A DNA stretch of 64,000 nucleotides from Paludibacter sp. (GTDB lineage: Bacteria; Bacteroidota; Bacteroidia; Bacteroidales; Paludibacteraceae), in NCBI GenBank assembly GCA_028710895.1, contig JAQTTH010000003.1, positions 62,001-126,000 on the forward strand, in the 5' to 3' direction. The notes under the pieces are model-generated. The model saw only the letters and a list, made by a program, of their open reading frames with translations, searched no databases and had not been told where the DNA came from. Position numbers and translations under genes: made by a program. The stretch's first letter is position 1; the number at the start of each line of letters is the position of its first letter. Shown here one piece after another: positions 53,248 to 61,964 of this stretch.

Positions 53248-53895
53248 ATGATACGAATTGCTTTAGTTGACGATAACCGCTTGATGCAGCAAACTGTTGC
53301 TGAGAAATTGTCTTTTTTTGATGACATAGACTGTAAGTTTAAGGCAGATCACGGGCTTGACCTGCTCGACCAACTTGCCCTGAATCATAATCTGGATTTG
53401 ATTTTAATGGATATTGAAATGCCCAAATTGAATGGCATTCAAGCTACTGCTTGCGTGAAGGTCAAATATCCACATATTAAAATTGTTATGCTGACGGTTT
53501 TCGACAATGATGAAAACATCTTTAAAGCCATTAAAGCGGGTGCCGATGGGTATTTACTCAAGGACATTTCGCCCGACGATTTGTACCGAAGTATTACCGA
53601 AACCCTCGGTGGCGGTGCTTCTATGACTCCTTCTATAGCACTGAAAACACTCCGCATGTTTCGCGAACCGCTTGATTTCGACACAGTAACCGAAACTACT
53701 GATATAACGCTCACAACGCGTGAAACCGAGGTACTGGTACAATTGAGTACGGGTATAACCTACGAACAGATTGCAGATAACCTGAATATCTCGCAGGGAA
53801 CTGTACGCAAACACATCGAAAATATCTACAGCAAATTGCAGGTCTGCAATAAGCTCGAAGCTATCCAAAAGGCCAAATCCAACAAGCTTATCTGA
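53248..53895 (+). CDS. NarL/LuxR-type response regulator
   Basis: The 215-residue protein has a complete receiver domain (Asp8 and Asp9 acidic pocket, phosphoacceptor Asp55 in LILMDIEMP, then KAGADGYLLKD). A LuxR helix-turn-helix follows (about 152-215; LTTRETEVLVQLSTG, SQGTVRKHIENIYSKLQV). It forms a two-component system with the adjacent TPR histidine kinase. The T9SS and outer-membrane genes directly downstream are plausible targets, although a hairpin separates them. Confidence 0.95.
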   Translation: MIRIALVDDNRLMQQTVAEKLSFFDDIDCKFKADHGLDLLDQLALNHNLDLILMDIEMPKLNGIQATACVKVKYPHIKIVMLTVFDNDENIFKAIKAGADGYLLKDISPDDLYRSITETLGGGASMTPSIALKTLRMFREPLDFDTVTETTDITLTTRETEVLVQLSTGITYEQIADNLNISQGTVRKHIENIYSKLQVCNKLEAIQKAKSNKLI

Positions 53896-53919
53896 AAAAT
53901 ACGTATTTCTACGTATTTT
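53896..53919 (+). terminator. Hairpin after the response regulator
   Basis: A perfect 10-bp stem (53896-53905 with 53910-53919), starting right after the stop codon, has a TTTC loop and ends in TTTT. It probably ends the two-component operon. Confidence 0.6.
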
Positions 53920-54029
53920 AATCGCTTTCTCAATACGCTATTTTTGTATCGATTACAATTTTGATAGAATTCTCTCAGTTATGTTTCGCATGAATGAGAT
54001 AATTTATTTAAGATAAACGATTAAAAAAG

Positions 54030-55229
54030 ATGTGTATGAGAAAATTTTTACTTTTTAGCTTATTACTATTCAATTTTTTTGTGACCAAAGCTCAGTGGTC
54101 GAAGTGTACCTTGCCAGCAGGAGCAACTCCTTTTTCACTGGCCACTCATGCTGATACAATTTATTTGGGAACAATCAGTACCGGGGTTTATCGTTCCACC
54201 AATGCAGGAGCAAGTTGGACGGAAGTTAATGTTGGTATTACCAACAAGCAGATTTGGTCTATTTATACTTTTGGAAATACAATTCTCGTTGGTGCCGCAA
54301 GCGGAAATGTATACCGGTCGACAAATGGTGGCGACAGTTGGGTGCCGGCCAACAGCGGAATATCCTCGACAACAATTATCAAGAACTTTGTGTCCTTTAA
54401 TGGAAAACTATTTGGCGCTTCAACGAATAAGGGAGTGTACATGTCGTCCGACAATGGCAACGCCTGGGTGCAGCACAATACGGGAATTACAGGATTAGTG
54501 GCTTCAGCACTTCTGGTAGCCGACGGTGATTTGTATGCAAGTGTGATGCAGTTTGTGTATAAATACGATAGCGTAAACCAGAGCTGGGTGAAAAAGAGTA
54601 CGGGAATTCCGAACAATACAGTAACCTGCCTGACTTCTCTGAAAGACAATTCGCAGAATGTGAAACTGTTTGCCTGTAGTGCCAACTCGAAAGACGTTGA
54701 ACGGTCGGATGACAAAGGTGAGAGCTGGGTAATGGCTAATAATGGTTTGCCAGCAGTTGGTGTAGGGTCGCTTGTTGCCGTAGGAACAAGTGTGTTTGCC
54801 GGAAACGACTATGGTGTTTACCAAACTACAGATTTTGGCAGCAACTGGACTGATGTCAGTATGGGCTTTCCTTTTACCAGTCCGGCCAGTTTTATTTCGT
54901 CGGGCTCAAGCAATTTGTATGTACTTCAAGGGGCTGCTTTGTGGAAAAGAAGCTTATCAGCTTTTGGACTTGGCACTACCGGTATGGCCGGATATGCAAA
55001 TAGAACTGCTGAAATAAAACTTTCCCCCAATCCCACTGCCGATTTTATCCATCTGAAAATATCCGAATCAATTCACCGGGTAGAAATTTACTCAGTAACC
55101 GGGGCTTTGGTTTATCAGTCCGAATTGGGTGACGAAAACATTGATGTTCGTTCGTTGCTGAAAGGCACTTATCTTATCAGAATTCATAGCCGAGGCAGAT
55201 TGAGTTTTGCTAAGTTTATAAAGAAATAG
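54030..55229 (+). CDS. Secreted BNR-type beta-propeller protein with T9SS sorting domain
   Basis: The 399-residue protein has a signal peptide (about 1-21) and repeated propeller blades with the BNR/Asp-box pattern (STNAGASWTEV, STNGGDSWVPA, SSDNGNAWVQH, SDDKGESWVMA, TTDFGSNWTDV). These are the kind found in sialidase-like and Ycf48-like proteins. No catalytic residues can be assigned. The end (about 325-399; LSPNPTADFIHLKISES, LLKGTYLIRIHSRGR) is a T9SS sorting domain. It is probably surface-displayed and related in design to the protein at 57677-58897. Confidence 0.8.
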   Translation: MCMRKFLLFSLLLFNFFVTKAQWSKCTLPAGATPFSLATHADTIYLGTISTGVYRSTNAGASWTEVNVGITNKQIWSIYTFGNTILVGAASGNVYRSTNGGDSWVPANSGISSTTIIKNFVSFNGKLFGASTNKGVYMSSDNGNAWVQHNTGITGLVASALLVADGDLYASVMQFVYKYDSVNQSWVKKSTGIPNNTVTCLTSLKDNSQNVKLFACSANSKDVERSDDKGESWVMANNGLPAVGVGSLVAVGTSVFAGNDYGVYQTTDFGSNWTDVSMGFPFTSPASFISSGSSNLYVLQGAALWKRSLSAFGLGTTGMAGYANRTAEIKLSPNPTADFIHLKISESIHRVEIYSVTGALVYQSELGDENIDVRSLLKGTYLIRIHSRGRLSFAKFIKK

Positions 55230-55285
55230 AGTGAAATGACTTGCTCTGAATTATTTTCGATAATCAGCATACTAAAAAATATATT

Positions 55286-56935
55286 ATGATTAAAAGACTA
55301 CTTCTCATTCTTTGTATTTCCTATGGTTCACTACATGTAGCGCAAGCCCAGGGATACACTTTTTTTACAGCTCAGAATGCTGAAACCATTCAGCAAAATG
55401 CGATAATGCCAGCCGATAGTGGAGTGTATTTTTGCATGAAAAAAAATGCAACGCAATCTAGCTTATATTGGCTAAAAAACAATGCATTGACCGAAGTGAA
55501 AAGTATTGGCACCCAGTACGATGTTGTGTTGAGTCAAAATGGAACGTATGGAAAACAATGGTTTACATATAACAACAAAGCACTTTTTGTTGCGTATAGT
55601 CAATACACTGCCGGAGGTGCTGTTTTCGTAACCGATGGAACCACACTAGGCACAGACACGGTATTGACCTATAAATATGGAACCAATGTGAATATTGCCG
55701 GTATGATTGGCAGTGATTTGTATTTTTCAACAACGTCATTAACGCCATACCAGACTGTGTTGTATAAAACAGATTTCACAAAAGCAGGCACTTCTGTTGT
55801 GAAAACCATTACAAAGACCAATTTAAATACGAATTATATTGACAATCAGAAGTTGTATCTGAGTGGGTATCTCAAAAGCGGGGTTTCCAGTTATGCGGTG
55901 CTTTACGCTTATGCTGCGGATACAACACGGCTGCTATTAGGACAAAATTTTTTTCCTGCTAAGGTAATTAATGGCAACCTGTATGCGTATGCCAATGGGA
56001 TTAGTTTTACACGGAAGAATTTGACTACTAATGTGGTTAGCAGTGTTTATATTCCGGACACACAGGAAGGCGATCGAATTATCCACGTAGACCAAGTATT
56101 GGGAATACAAAACAACAAACTGTTTATACAAGTCAATCTGGCAGGGCCGAATAATATTGCAAATCGTAGAATTTATGCAGGCGATATTTCAGCTGCTACG
56201 GGAACAATTAATTTCTCGGAAGTTCGGTCGAGTGTGGGTACAGCAATTCCGCTCTCCAATGCAAATTTCAAATTCTTGTTTACGGATAACACCGCTTACT
56301 TCTTTGGTATAAACGGTTATGCAGGTGCAGTGTCGGTATTTGCAACCGATGGTACTGTTGCCGGAACAAAATTGGTGCAAGAACTGATGACAGGCTCGGC
56401 CTGGGCTTTTGCAGCGGCAAGTTATATGTACACTTGTGGCGATAGGGTTTATTATGCAGGTTCGGATTATAAGATCGGAACAACGGTTCATGCCGGTTGG
56501 GCATTATCGGGTGGTGATGCTGCATCGGGCTCTCTGGCATTCATTGATATTAATGCCGGTGCAAATGCACAAATTCAAGATATTGAAAATTTTCAGGGGA
56601 AGTTTATTTATACAATCGGTTCAACAACTTCCAATAAGCTATATGCTATAAACTCCTGCTCGGCAGCTCCGATTACTACTCAGATTCAAGAGGTAGAAGC
56701 AGAACAAAACACCAGGATTTACCCCAACCCAAGCAAAGGTAATTTCACCATCGAGATGAAAGATTACCCACAGAATTCGAACCTGGAGATTTATAATTTA
56801 ATGGGTGAGAGGATTTATTCACAGAGAATAAGTAATTCAAAAACCGATGTGAATCCGGGGTTAACGGTGGGGGTTTATCTTATTCGGGTTGTCGATTCTA
56901 AAATGAAGTCTCAGAAGCTAATTATTGCCGACTAG
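55286..56935 (+). CDS. Secreted propeller protein with DGT-type repeats and T9SS sorting domain
   Basis: The 549-residue protein has a signal peptide (about 1-22, ending VAQAQ). Beta-propeller-like repeats with VFVTDGTTLGTDTV and VFATDGTVAGTKLV are of the ELWxxDGT type. The T9SS sorting domain (about 475-549; IYPNPSKGNFTIEM, GVYLIRVVDSKMKSQKLII) closes it. It is expected at the cell surface or released. No enzymatic role can be assigned. It lies 56 bases after the preceding T9SS gene. Confidence 0.78.
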   Translation: MIKRLLLILCISYGSLHVAQAQGYTFFTAQNAETIQQNAIMPADSGVYFCMKKNATQSSLYWLKNNALTEVKSIGTQYDVVLSQNGTYGKQWFTYNNKALFVAYSQYTAGGAVFVTDGTTLGTDTVLTYKYGTNVNIAGMIGSDLYFSTTSLTPYQTVLYKTDFTKAGTSVVKTITKTNLNTNYIDNQKLYLSGYLKSGVSSYAVLYAYAADTTRLLLGQNFFPAKVINGNLYAYANGISFTRKNLTTNVVSSVYIPDTQEGDRIIHVDQVLGIQNNKLFIQVNLAGPNNIANRRIYAGDISAATGTINFSEVRSSVGTAIPLSNANFKFLFTDNTAYFFGINGYAGAVSVFATDGTVAGTKLVQELMTGSAWAFAAASYMYTCGDRVYYAGSDYKIGTTVHAGWALSGGDAASGSLAFIDINAGANAQIQDIENFQGKFIYTIGSTTSNKLYAINSCSAAPITTQIQEVEAEQNTRIYPNPSKGNFTIEMKDYPQNSNLEIYNLMGERIYSQRISNSKTDVNPGLTVGVYLIRVVDSKMKSQKLIIAD

Positions 56936-57028
56936 GATATTGGCTGAATATTTTATTGTACAACAGATTTCAAACACCTACAGGAAAAATTGTATTAGAA
57001 AGATATATTCATTTAAAAATCAAAATTT

Positions 57029-57649
57029 ATGACCAGATTGAAAATTACGTTTATTGCAATGTTATTGTTGTCAGTCAGTTTTGCCAAAGCGCAGAACGAA
57101 CCAAAGAAATTTGCCCTTGAAATTGGAACAGGAGTTGGGTTTACAGGTCTCCAACGAATTAATGGTGGTGCCTACAGTGGCCCAAACATTACAACACAAG
57201 GTGGAGTGGCCATTTACAATTTTGTGCCAAGTTCGTTGTTTTTCACTGTCAATGCCAGTGAGCGTTGGCATTGGTTCGAACCATTTATCGAAATTGAGAA
57301 TGGAAATTTTAAAAGTGATAAGAATTTTCAGGACAGAAACCTGAAGGTAGATATGCATTTCCTGAACTTCAATTTCGGAACGAAGATTCATCCCATTGCA
57401 CCCATATTCGGAATTGATCCGTATGTGAGAGGCGTTGTGAATATTCCGATTTACGACTATAAAATGTCCGAAAACACCAACGTCAATAATCCAAACTCCG
57501 TGATTGTGGATACTTCCAATGTTTCGGCGGCATTTCTATTGGGCTTGTCGGTTGGTGGCGATTATATGTTTACGAAGAATCTGGGCGCCTACCTTCAAAT
57601 TGGATATGGGTTTGAAGTGGTTCAACTGGGGGCTGTAGTAAAGCTGTAA
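57029..57649 (+). CDS. Small outer-membrane beta-barrel protein
   Basis: The 206-residue protein has a signal peptide (about 1-21, ending FAKAQ). Strands with alternating hydrophobic residues and glycines follow (FALEIGTGVGFTGLQ, FLLGLSVGGDYMF, LGAYLQIGYGFEVVQLGAVVKL). This pattern fits an eight-stranded OmpW/PorT-like outer-membrane barrel. The exact family is not identified. It sits between two T9SS propeller genes. Confidence 0.7.
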   Translation: MTRLKITFIAMLLLSVSFAKAQNEPKKFALEIGTGVGFTGLQRINGGAYSGPNITTQGGVAIYNFVPSSLFFTVNASERWHWFEPFIEIENGNFKSDKNFQDRNLKVDMHFLNFNFGTKIHPIAPIFGIDPYVRGVVNIPIYDYKMSENTNVNNPNSVIVDTSNVSAAFLLGLSVGGDYMFTKNLGAYLQIGYGFEVVQLGAVVKL

Positions 57650-57676
57650 GATGTTGAATTTTTTAATCACAGTTCA

Positions 57677-58897
57677 ATGCGAAAACTATACTTTGTTTTA
57701 TTGATCTTAATGGCGTTCATTGCCGAAGCAAATGCACAATGGACCGCCCTGAATGTACCCAGGAGCAATTACGAAACCTATCAAAGTCTCGCTGTTTCCG
57801 ATGATGGGAAAAATCTGTTCTCGTACATGTCCGACATAAGTGGTAAGGCCTATTTGGTAAGCTCGCATGACTATGGTGCTACCTGGCAAACCTACGAACA
57901 ACTGAAAGTAGGTTACAGTTTTCCAACTGCTCCGGTAGCATCTGTAACCACTTTTTGGGATGGCGATGTGTTGTATTACGTAAGTGCCGACATGGCATTT
58001 CGAAAATCGACCGATTTTGGCGCTACAACAAGCATTCTAAGCAGTACGGCTCGATCATTAAGCTTCCCGGTTTTAAGGTTGCCAAATGGGAATTGGTATG
58101 TAGGGGATGCCGGATATAACTGGTTGTCTACCGATAAAGGTGTAAGCTGGACTCAAACAACGGGTGGAATATATGGAATTACTTATGTCACCGCAAACAA
58201 TGGAAATATGGTGGCGTTGCAAAACAATACTGTTATTGGATATAGCTCGGATGGTCTCACATGGAACAAGTCAACAGTGCCAGCCGGAATTATGGGTGGA
58301 GGCAATACACCCAGATTGTCCAAAGCTACTGATGGAACAATATTGGCCTATTTTTATTCAACTCCAACATCGTTTGTTCTAAAATCAACCGATAATGGAC
58401 TGACCTTTCAGCTTGTAAATGCTACGATCCCGACAAATACCAACATTATGTATTTCTACGGAAATGATATTATTGCAGCAGACATTCTGGGTACAACCTA
58501 TAAAAGCGTTGATGGTGGTTCGACTTTTACTAAAATTAATGCGACTAAATTGCTGAATAGTATTTCGGGGATGATAACCAACGGTACCAATATCTATTTG
58601 TTTGGCATGTCGGGCATTTACCGATACGGAGGAGGCGTAGCTACAGGCATAGCAACATCTCAGTCGGCCAATAAGCTTACCATCTTCCCCAATCCTTGCC
58701 GCGATGTTGTAACCCTGCAAACGGACGTAGCTGTTAGTTCGTACACAATCACCAATCTGCAAGGCCAACTTATCACTCAAAACACATTACCCTTAACTAA
58801 CCAAATCGATGTACATTCTTTTTCGAAAGGAATTTATCTATTTACAACTATTGCCACCAACGGGCAACAATCTACCGTCAGGTTGGTGAAGCAATAG
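57677..58897 (+). CDS. Secreted BNR-type beta-propeller protein with T9SS sorting domain, second copy
   Basis: The 406-residue protein has a signal peptide (about 1-20, ending ANAQ) and BNR-like blades (SSHDYGATWQTYE, KSTDFGATTSI, STDKGVSWTQT, KSTDNGLTFQLV, KSVDGGSTFTKI). The tail (about 335-406; IFPNPCRDVVTLQTD, SKGIYLFTTIATNGQ) is a T9SS sorting domain. Design and length match the protein at 54030-55229, although blade sequences differ. Its terminator lies 34 bases downstream. Confidence 0.8.
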   Translation: MRKLYFVLLILMAFIAEANAQWTALNVPRSNYETYQSLAVSDDGKNLFSYMSDISGKAYLVSSHDYGATWQTYEQLKVGYSFPTAPVASVTTFWDGDVLYYVSADMAFRKSTDFGATTSILSSTARSLSFPVLRLPNGNWYVGDAGYNWLSTDKGVSWTQTTGGIYGITYVTANNGNMVALQNNTVIGYSSDGLTWNKSTVPAGIMGGGNTPRLSKATDGTILAYFYSTPTSFVLKSTDNGLTFQLVNATIPTNTNIMYFYGNDIIAADILGTTYKSVDGGSTFTKINATKLLNSISGMITNGTNIYLFGMSGIYRYGGGVATGIATSQSANKLTIFPNPCRDVVTLQTDVAVSSYTITNLQGQLITQNTLPLTNQIDVHSFSKGIYLFTTIATNGQQSTVRLVKQ

Positions 58898-58931
58898 CAC
58901 AATTCCGACAATCTGTTTTTTACTAAATCGC

Positions 58932-58975
58932 ATCCGGCAGAGTTTCTTCACCAAGAAATTCTGCCGGATTTTTTA
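58932..58975 (+). terminator. Terminator after the second BNR propeller gene
   Basis: A 17-bp stem with a single G-U pair (58932-58948 with 58953-58969), a CACC loop and a T6 tract make a strong Rho-independent terminator. Confidence 0.9.
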
Positions 58976-59028
58976 ATCGTCTTCCTAATCGTTTTGTTGA
59001 ATAAAATAAGTAGTTTTGTATTCCAATT

Positions 59029-59062
59029 TTTGTAGAGACGCATGGCCATGCGTCTCTACAAA
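59029..59062. repeat. 34-bp perfect palindrome upstream of dnaG
   Basis: Bases 59029-59045 (containing GTAGAGACGCATGG) are followed directly by their exact reverse complement 59046-59062, with GGCC at the centre and no loop. It ends 14 bases before the dnaG start. I recall very similar GTAGAGACGC palindromes scattered in intergenic regions of Bacteroidetes and cyanobacterial genomes, so a dispersed repeat unit is likely. Only one copy is in this window. Confidence 0.85.
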
Positions 59063-59076
59063 TTATCAACAATAAA

Positions 59077-61026
59077 ATGATTGACCAACCCACCGTAGAC
59101 CGAATAACCGAAGCCGCACAGATACAGGATGTGGTGGGCGATTTCGTTACCCTGAAGAAACGCGGGGTGAACTTGTTGGGCTTGTGTCCGTTCCACGGCG
59201 AGAAAACGCCTTCGTTTATCGTGTCGCCCGCCAAGGGCATTTTCAAATGTTTTGGTTGCGGCAAGGGTGGTAACTCGGTGCATTTTATCATGGAGCACGA
59301 GCAGATTTCGTACTACGATGCGCTCAAATACCTCGCTCGCAAGTACCACATCGAGGTGCAGGAGCGGGAGCTTTCGCCCGAAGAGATGGCCGTTCGCAAC
59401 GACCGCGAATCCATGTTCCTCGTCAACGAGTTTGCCCAAAAGCATTTTACACATACGCTTCACAACCATATCGATGGTAAATCCATCGGACTTAGCTATT
59501 TCCGCGAACGTGGTTTCCGCGACGACATTATCCAAAAATTCCAACTCGGCTACAGCCTGGAACAGCGCGACGCGTTTACGCAAGCCGCCATCAAAGCCGG
59601 GTACAACAAAGAATACCTGATTAAAACGGGCCTCACGCTCGAAGGTGATAATAATTACCTCGCCGACCGTTTCCGCGGTCGTGTGATGTTCCCCGTTCAC
59701 TCGCTGTCGGGCAAAGTGGTGGCGTTTGGTGGTCGTATCCTCAAAAAGGACGACAAGATGGCCAAGTACGTCAACTCGCCCGAATCGGAAATTTACCACA
59801 AGAGCAACGAGCTTTACGGTATTTATTTTGCTAAACAAGCCATCGTAAAACAAGAACGCTGCTTTTTGGTGGAAGGTTACACCGACGTTATCTCTATGCA
59901 CCAAAGTGGCATCGAAAACGTGGTAGCTTCGTCCGGAACTTCACTTACGCCGGGGCAAATTCGCCTCATCCACCGCTTTACCGATAACGTAACCGTGATT
60001 TACGACGGCGACGCTGCGGGTATCAAAGCCTCTATTCGTGGAATCGATTTATTATTGGAAGAAGGCCTCAACATAAAAGTATTGCTGCTGCCCGATGGCG
60101 ATGATCCCGATTCGTTTGCCCGCAAAACCAATGCTTCCGACTTTATCGAATACGTGGAGCGCAACGCTTCCGACTTTATCCGCTTCAAAACAAACCTGCT
60201 GTTGGCTGAAGCCGGAAAAGACCCCGTAAAACGTGCCGGACTGGTATTGGATATCGTACGAAGCATAGCTATCATTCCCAACACCGCCATTCGCGGCGAG
60301 TACGTGAAAGAATGCAGCACGCTGCTGAACGTGGAAGAGCAAATGCTTTACTACGAAATCAACAAACTGAAGAATGCCGAGCAGGAAAAAGTCGTTTCGC
60401 GCCGTCAGAACGATGTACCCGATATGCCTTCGCCCGATGAGTTTTTTTCGGAACAATCAGCCGTCATCACATCGAAGTTTGAAGATCAGGAGCGCAATAT
60501 TTTGCAGGTACTCGTGAAGCATGGCGAGGCCATTTTCTATTATGCCGACGAAACCAAGCAAGAGCCCGTAACCGTGGGCGATTATATTTTAGAGGAGTTG
60601 GCACAGGATAATCTGGTGTTCGATAATCCGGTTCATGCGCTGATGCTCGAGGAATATAAGATTCATCACAAACAGGAAAACTTTATTGCCGAACGTTTCT
60701 TCCTATATCATCAGAACGGGCAAATCAGTATGCTTACAGCCGATTTGGTGACTGAGAAATATACGCTTAGCAAGGTTCACTCCAAAATAAAACGGGTTGA
60801 AACAGATGCCGAACGCTTTATCGATTTGGTGCCGCGCGTTGTTTTCGAGTTTAAAAATATGCTTATTCTGGACATGATTAAACAAAAACTCCAGCAAATG
60901 AAAGCTGCCAACGATGCTAAAAACAATGCATTGGTCGACGAAATAATGCGGGAGATGAGCCAGTTGGAAATTGTAAAGAAACAACTTTCGAAGACGCTCG
61001 GGGAGAGGATAATAATCAAGTTATAG
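59077..61026 (+). CDS. dnaG: DNA primase
   Basis: The 649-residue protein has the CHC2 zinc finger (Cys37, His40, Cys58, Cys61 in LCPFHGEK and FKCFGCGKGG), the DnaG catalytic core and the Toprim motifs (LVEGYTDVISMHQ, VIYDGDAAGIKA). The C-terminal helicase-binding region is divergent, as usual. It makes RNA primers at the replication fork with DnaB. The first three quarters of the gene are richer in G+C, especially at third codon positions, than the last quarter and the neighbouring genes. The palindrome 14 bases upstream lies where the ribosome-binding region would be. Confidence 0.96.
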   Translation: MIDQPTVDRITEAAQIQDVVGDFVTLKKRGVNLLGLCPFHGEKTPSFIVSPAKGIFKCFGCGKGGNSVHFIMEHEQISYYDALKYLARKYHIEVQERELSPEEMAVRNDRESMFLVNEFAQKHFTHTLHNHIDGKSIGLSYFRERGFRDDIIQKFQLGYSLEQRDAFTQAAIKAGYNKEYLIKTGLTLEGDNNYLADRFRGRVMFPVHSLSGKVVAFGGRILKKDDKMAKYVNSPESEIYHKSNELYGIYFAKQAIVKQERCFLVEGYTDVISMHQSGIENVVASSGTSLTPGQIRLIHRFTDNVTVIYDGDAAGIKASIRGIDLLLEEGLNIKVLLLPDGDDPDSFARKTNASDFIEYVERNASDFIRFKTNLLLAEAGKDPVKRAGLVLDIVRSIAIIPNTAIRGEYVKECSTLLNVEEQMLYYEINKLKNAEQEKVVSRRQNDVPDMPSPDEFFSEQSAVITSKFEDQERNILQVLVKHGEAIFYYADETKQEPVTVGDYILEELAQDNLVFDNPVHALMLEEYKIHHKQENFIAERFFLYHQNGQISMLTADLVTEKYTLSKVHSKIKRVETDAERFIDLVPRVVFEFKNMLILDMIKQKLQQMKAANDAKNNALVDEIMREMSQLEIVKKQLSKTLGERIIIKL

Positions 61027-61038
61027 AAAAGTCAAAAC

Positions 61039-61071
61039 AACTTTCCCAAAGTTTAGAACTTTGGGAAAGTT
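61039..61071 (+). terminator. Hairpin between dnaG and the radical SAM gene
   Basis: A perfect 15-bp stem (61039-61053 with 61057-61071) with a TAG loop begins 12 bases after the dnaG stop. The arms start AACTTTCCCAAAG, near-identical to the hairpin at 31890-31922. It may be a terminator, though only T/A alternation follows. Confidence 0.55.
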
Positions 61072-61086
61072 TATATATAAAAGAAA

Positions 61087-61857
61087 ATGTTTTTATTCGA
61101 CCAACTTATTTTCGGACCTATACACAGTCGTCGGCTGGGGCTTTCGCTGGGTGTAAACCTATTGCCTACCGATGCCAAAATATGTTCTTTCAATTGTATT
61201 TACTGCGAATGTGGTTTCAACACCACCATGCAGGAGTCGCCTATTCCAAACCGGGAACAAGTGCGCGAAACCCTCGAAGCCAAGTTGAAAGAAATGGTTG
61301 CCGAAGGGCAAATTCCCGATGTGATTACTTTTGCCGGAAATGGCGAACCTACGCTTCATGCCGAATTCGAAGGCATCATTGATGATACAATCGCTTTGCG
61401 AAACACTTATTGCCCTACAGCTAAAGTGAGCGTGCTGTCCAATTCCACCCGAGTTCATAAACCGCATATTTTTGCTGCGTTGAACAAAGTCGACAACAAT
61501 ATCCTCAAATTCGATTCGGCCATCGACCGCACCATGAAACTGATGGATCAACCCGTTGGGAAGCATATCAATGTGGCCTGGTTTATTGAGCAACTCAAGA
61601 AATTCGACGGCAAACTAATTATTCAAACCATGTTCCTGCGGGGTGAAGTAAACGGCGAAAAGCTTGATAACACAACTGACGTAGAAATTGAAGCATGGCT
61701 CAATGCGCTGAAAGAAATAAACCCGCAGCAGGTAATGATTTACTCGCTCGACCGCGAAGCACCAACTCAGAATCTCCAAAAGGTAAATGTAGATGAGTTG
61801 AATGCAATTGCTGAAAAAGCCAGAGCATGGGGTTTTGATGTTTCGGTGGCCGGATAA
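61087..61857 (+). CDS. Radical SAM protein (COG0731-like)
   Basis: The 256-residue protein has an N-terminal FGPIHSRRLGLSLGVNLLP and the [4Fe-4S] cluster motif CSFNCIYC (Cys33, Cys37, Cys40). Next comes a glycine-rich AdoMet segment (ITFAGNGEPTLH). The RRLG...LGVNLLP opening is typical of a widespread group of small radical SAM proteins of unknown reaction, annotated loosely as Fe-S oxidoreductases. The substrate is not known. It lies 60 bases after dnaG on the same strand with a hairpin between. Confidence 0.85.
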   Translation: MFLFDQLIFGPIHSRRLGLSLGVNLLPTDAKICSFNCIYCECGFNTTMQESPIPNREQVRETLEAKLKEMVAEGQIPDVITFAGNGEPTLHAEFEGIIDDTIALRNTYCPTAKVSVLSNSTRVHKPHIFAALNKVDNNILKFDSAIDRTMKLMDQPVGKHINVAWFIEQLKKFDGKLIIQTMFLRGEVNGEKLDNTTDVEIEAWLNALKEINPQQVMIYSLDREAPTQNLQKVNVDELNAIAEKARAWGFDVSVAG

Positions 61858-61885
61858 GACGATGTGCTAATTAATTAAAATGCTA

Positions 61886-61947
61886 ATGTGATAATCGCTG
61901 GAAAGTATTAGTTTCTGCAGCGCATTCTAATCACCATATTATCACAT
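61886..61947. repeat. Inverted repeat in a low-complexity intergenic stretch
   Basis: ATGTGATAAT at 61886-61895 is repeated as its reverse complement at 61938-61947, within a stretch made of related CTAAT, CACAT and ATCAC words. Such degenerate spacer sequence is common between Bacteroidetes genes, so it may have no function. Confidence 0.35.
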
Positions 61948-61964
61948 CAACAAATCATCACATT

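Noticed and set aside
59056-59904. Long open frame (282 codons) antisense to dnaG
   Set aside because: It arises from the G+C-rich third positions of dnaG; the sense strand has unambiguous zinc-finger and Toprim motifs and the antisense product matches nothing.
59077-60540. Higher G+C in most of dnaG as a sign of horizontal transfer
   Set aside because: rpoN and prfB also look richer in G+C than accessory genes, so selection on codon use in core genes is a simpler explanation; dnaG is a core gene.
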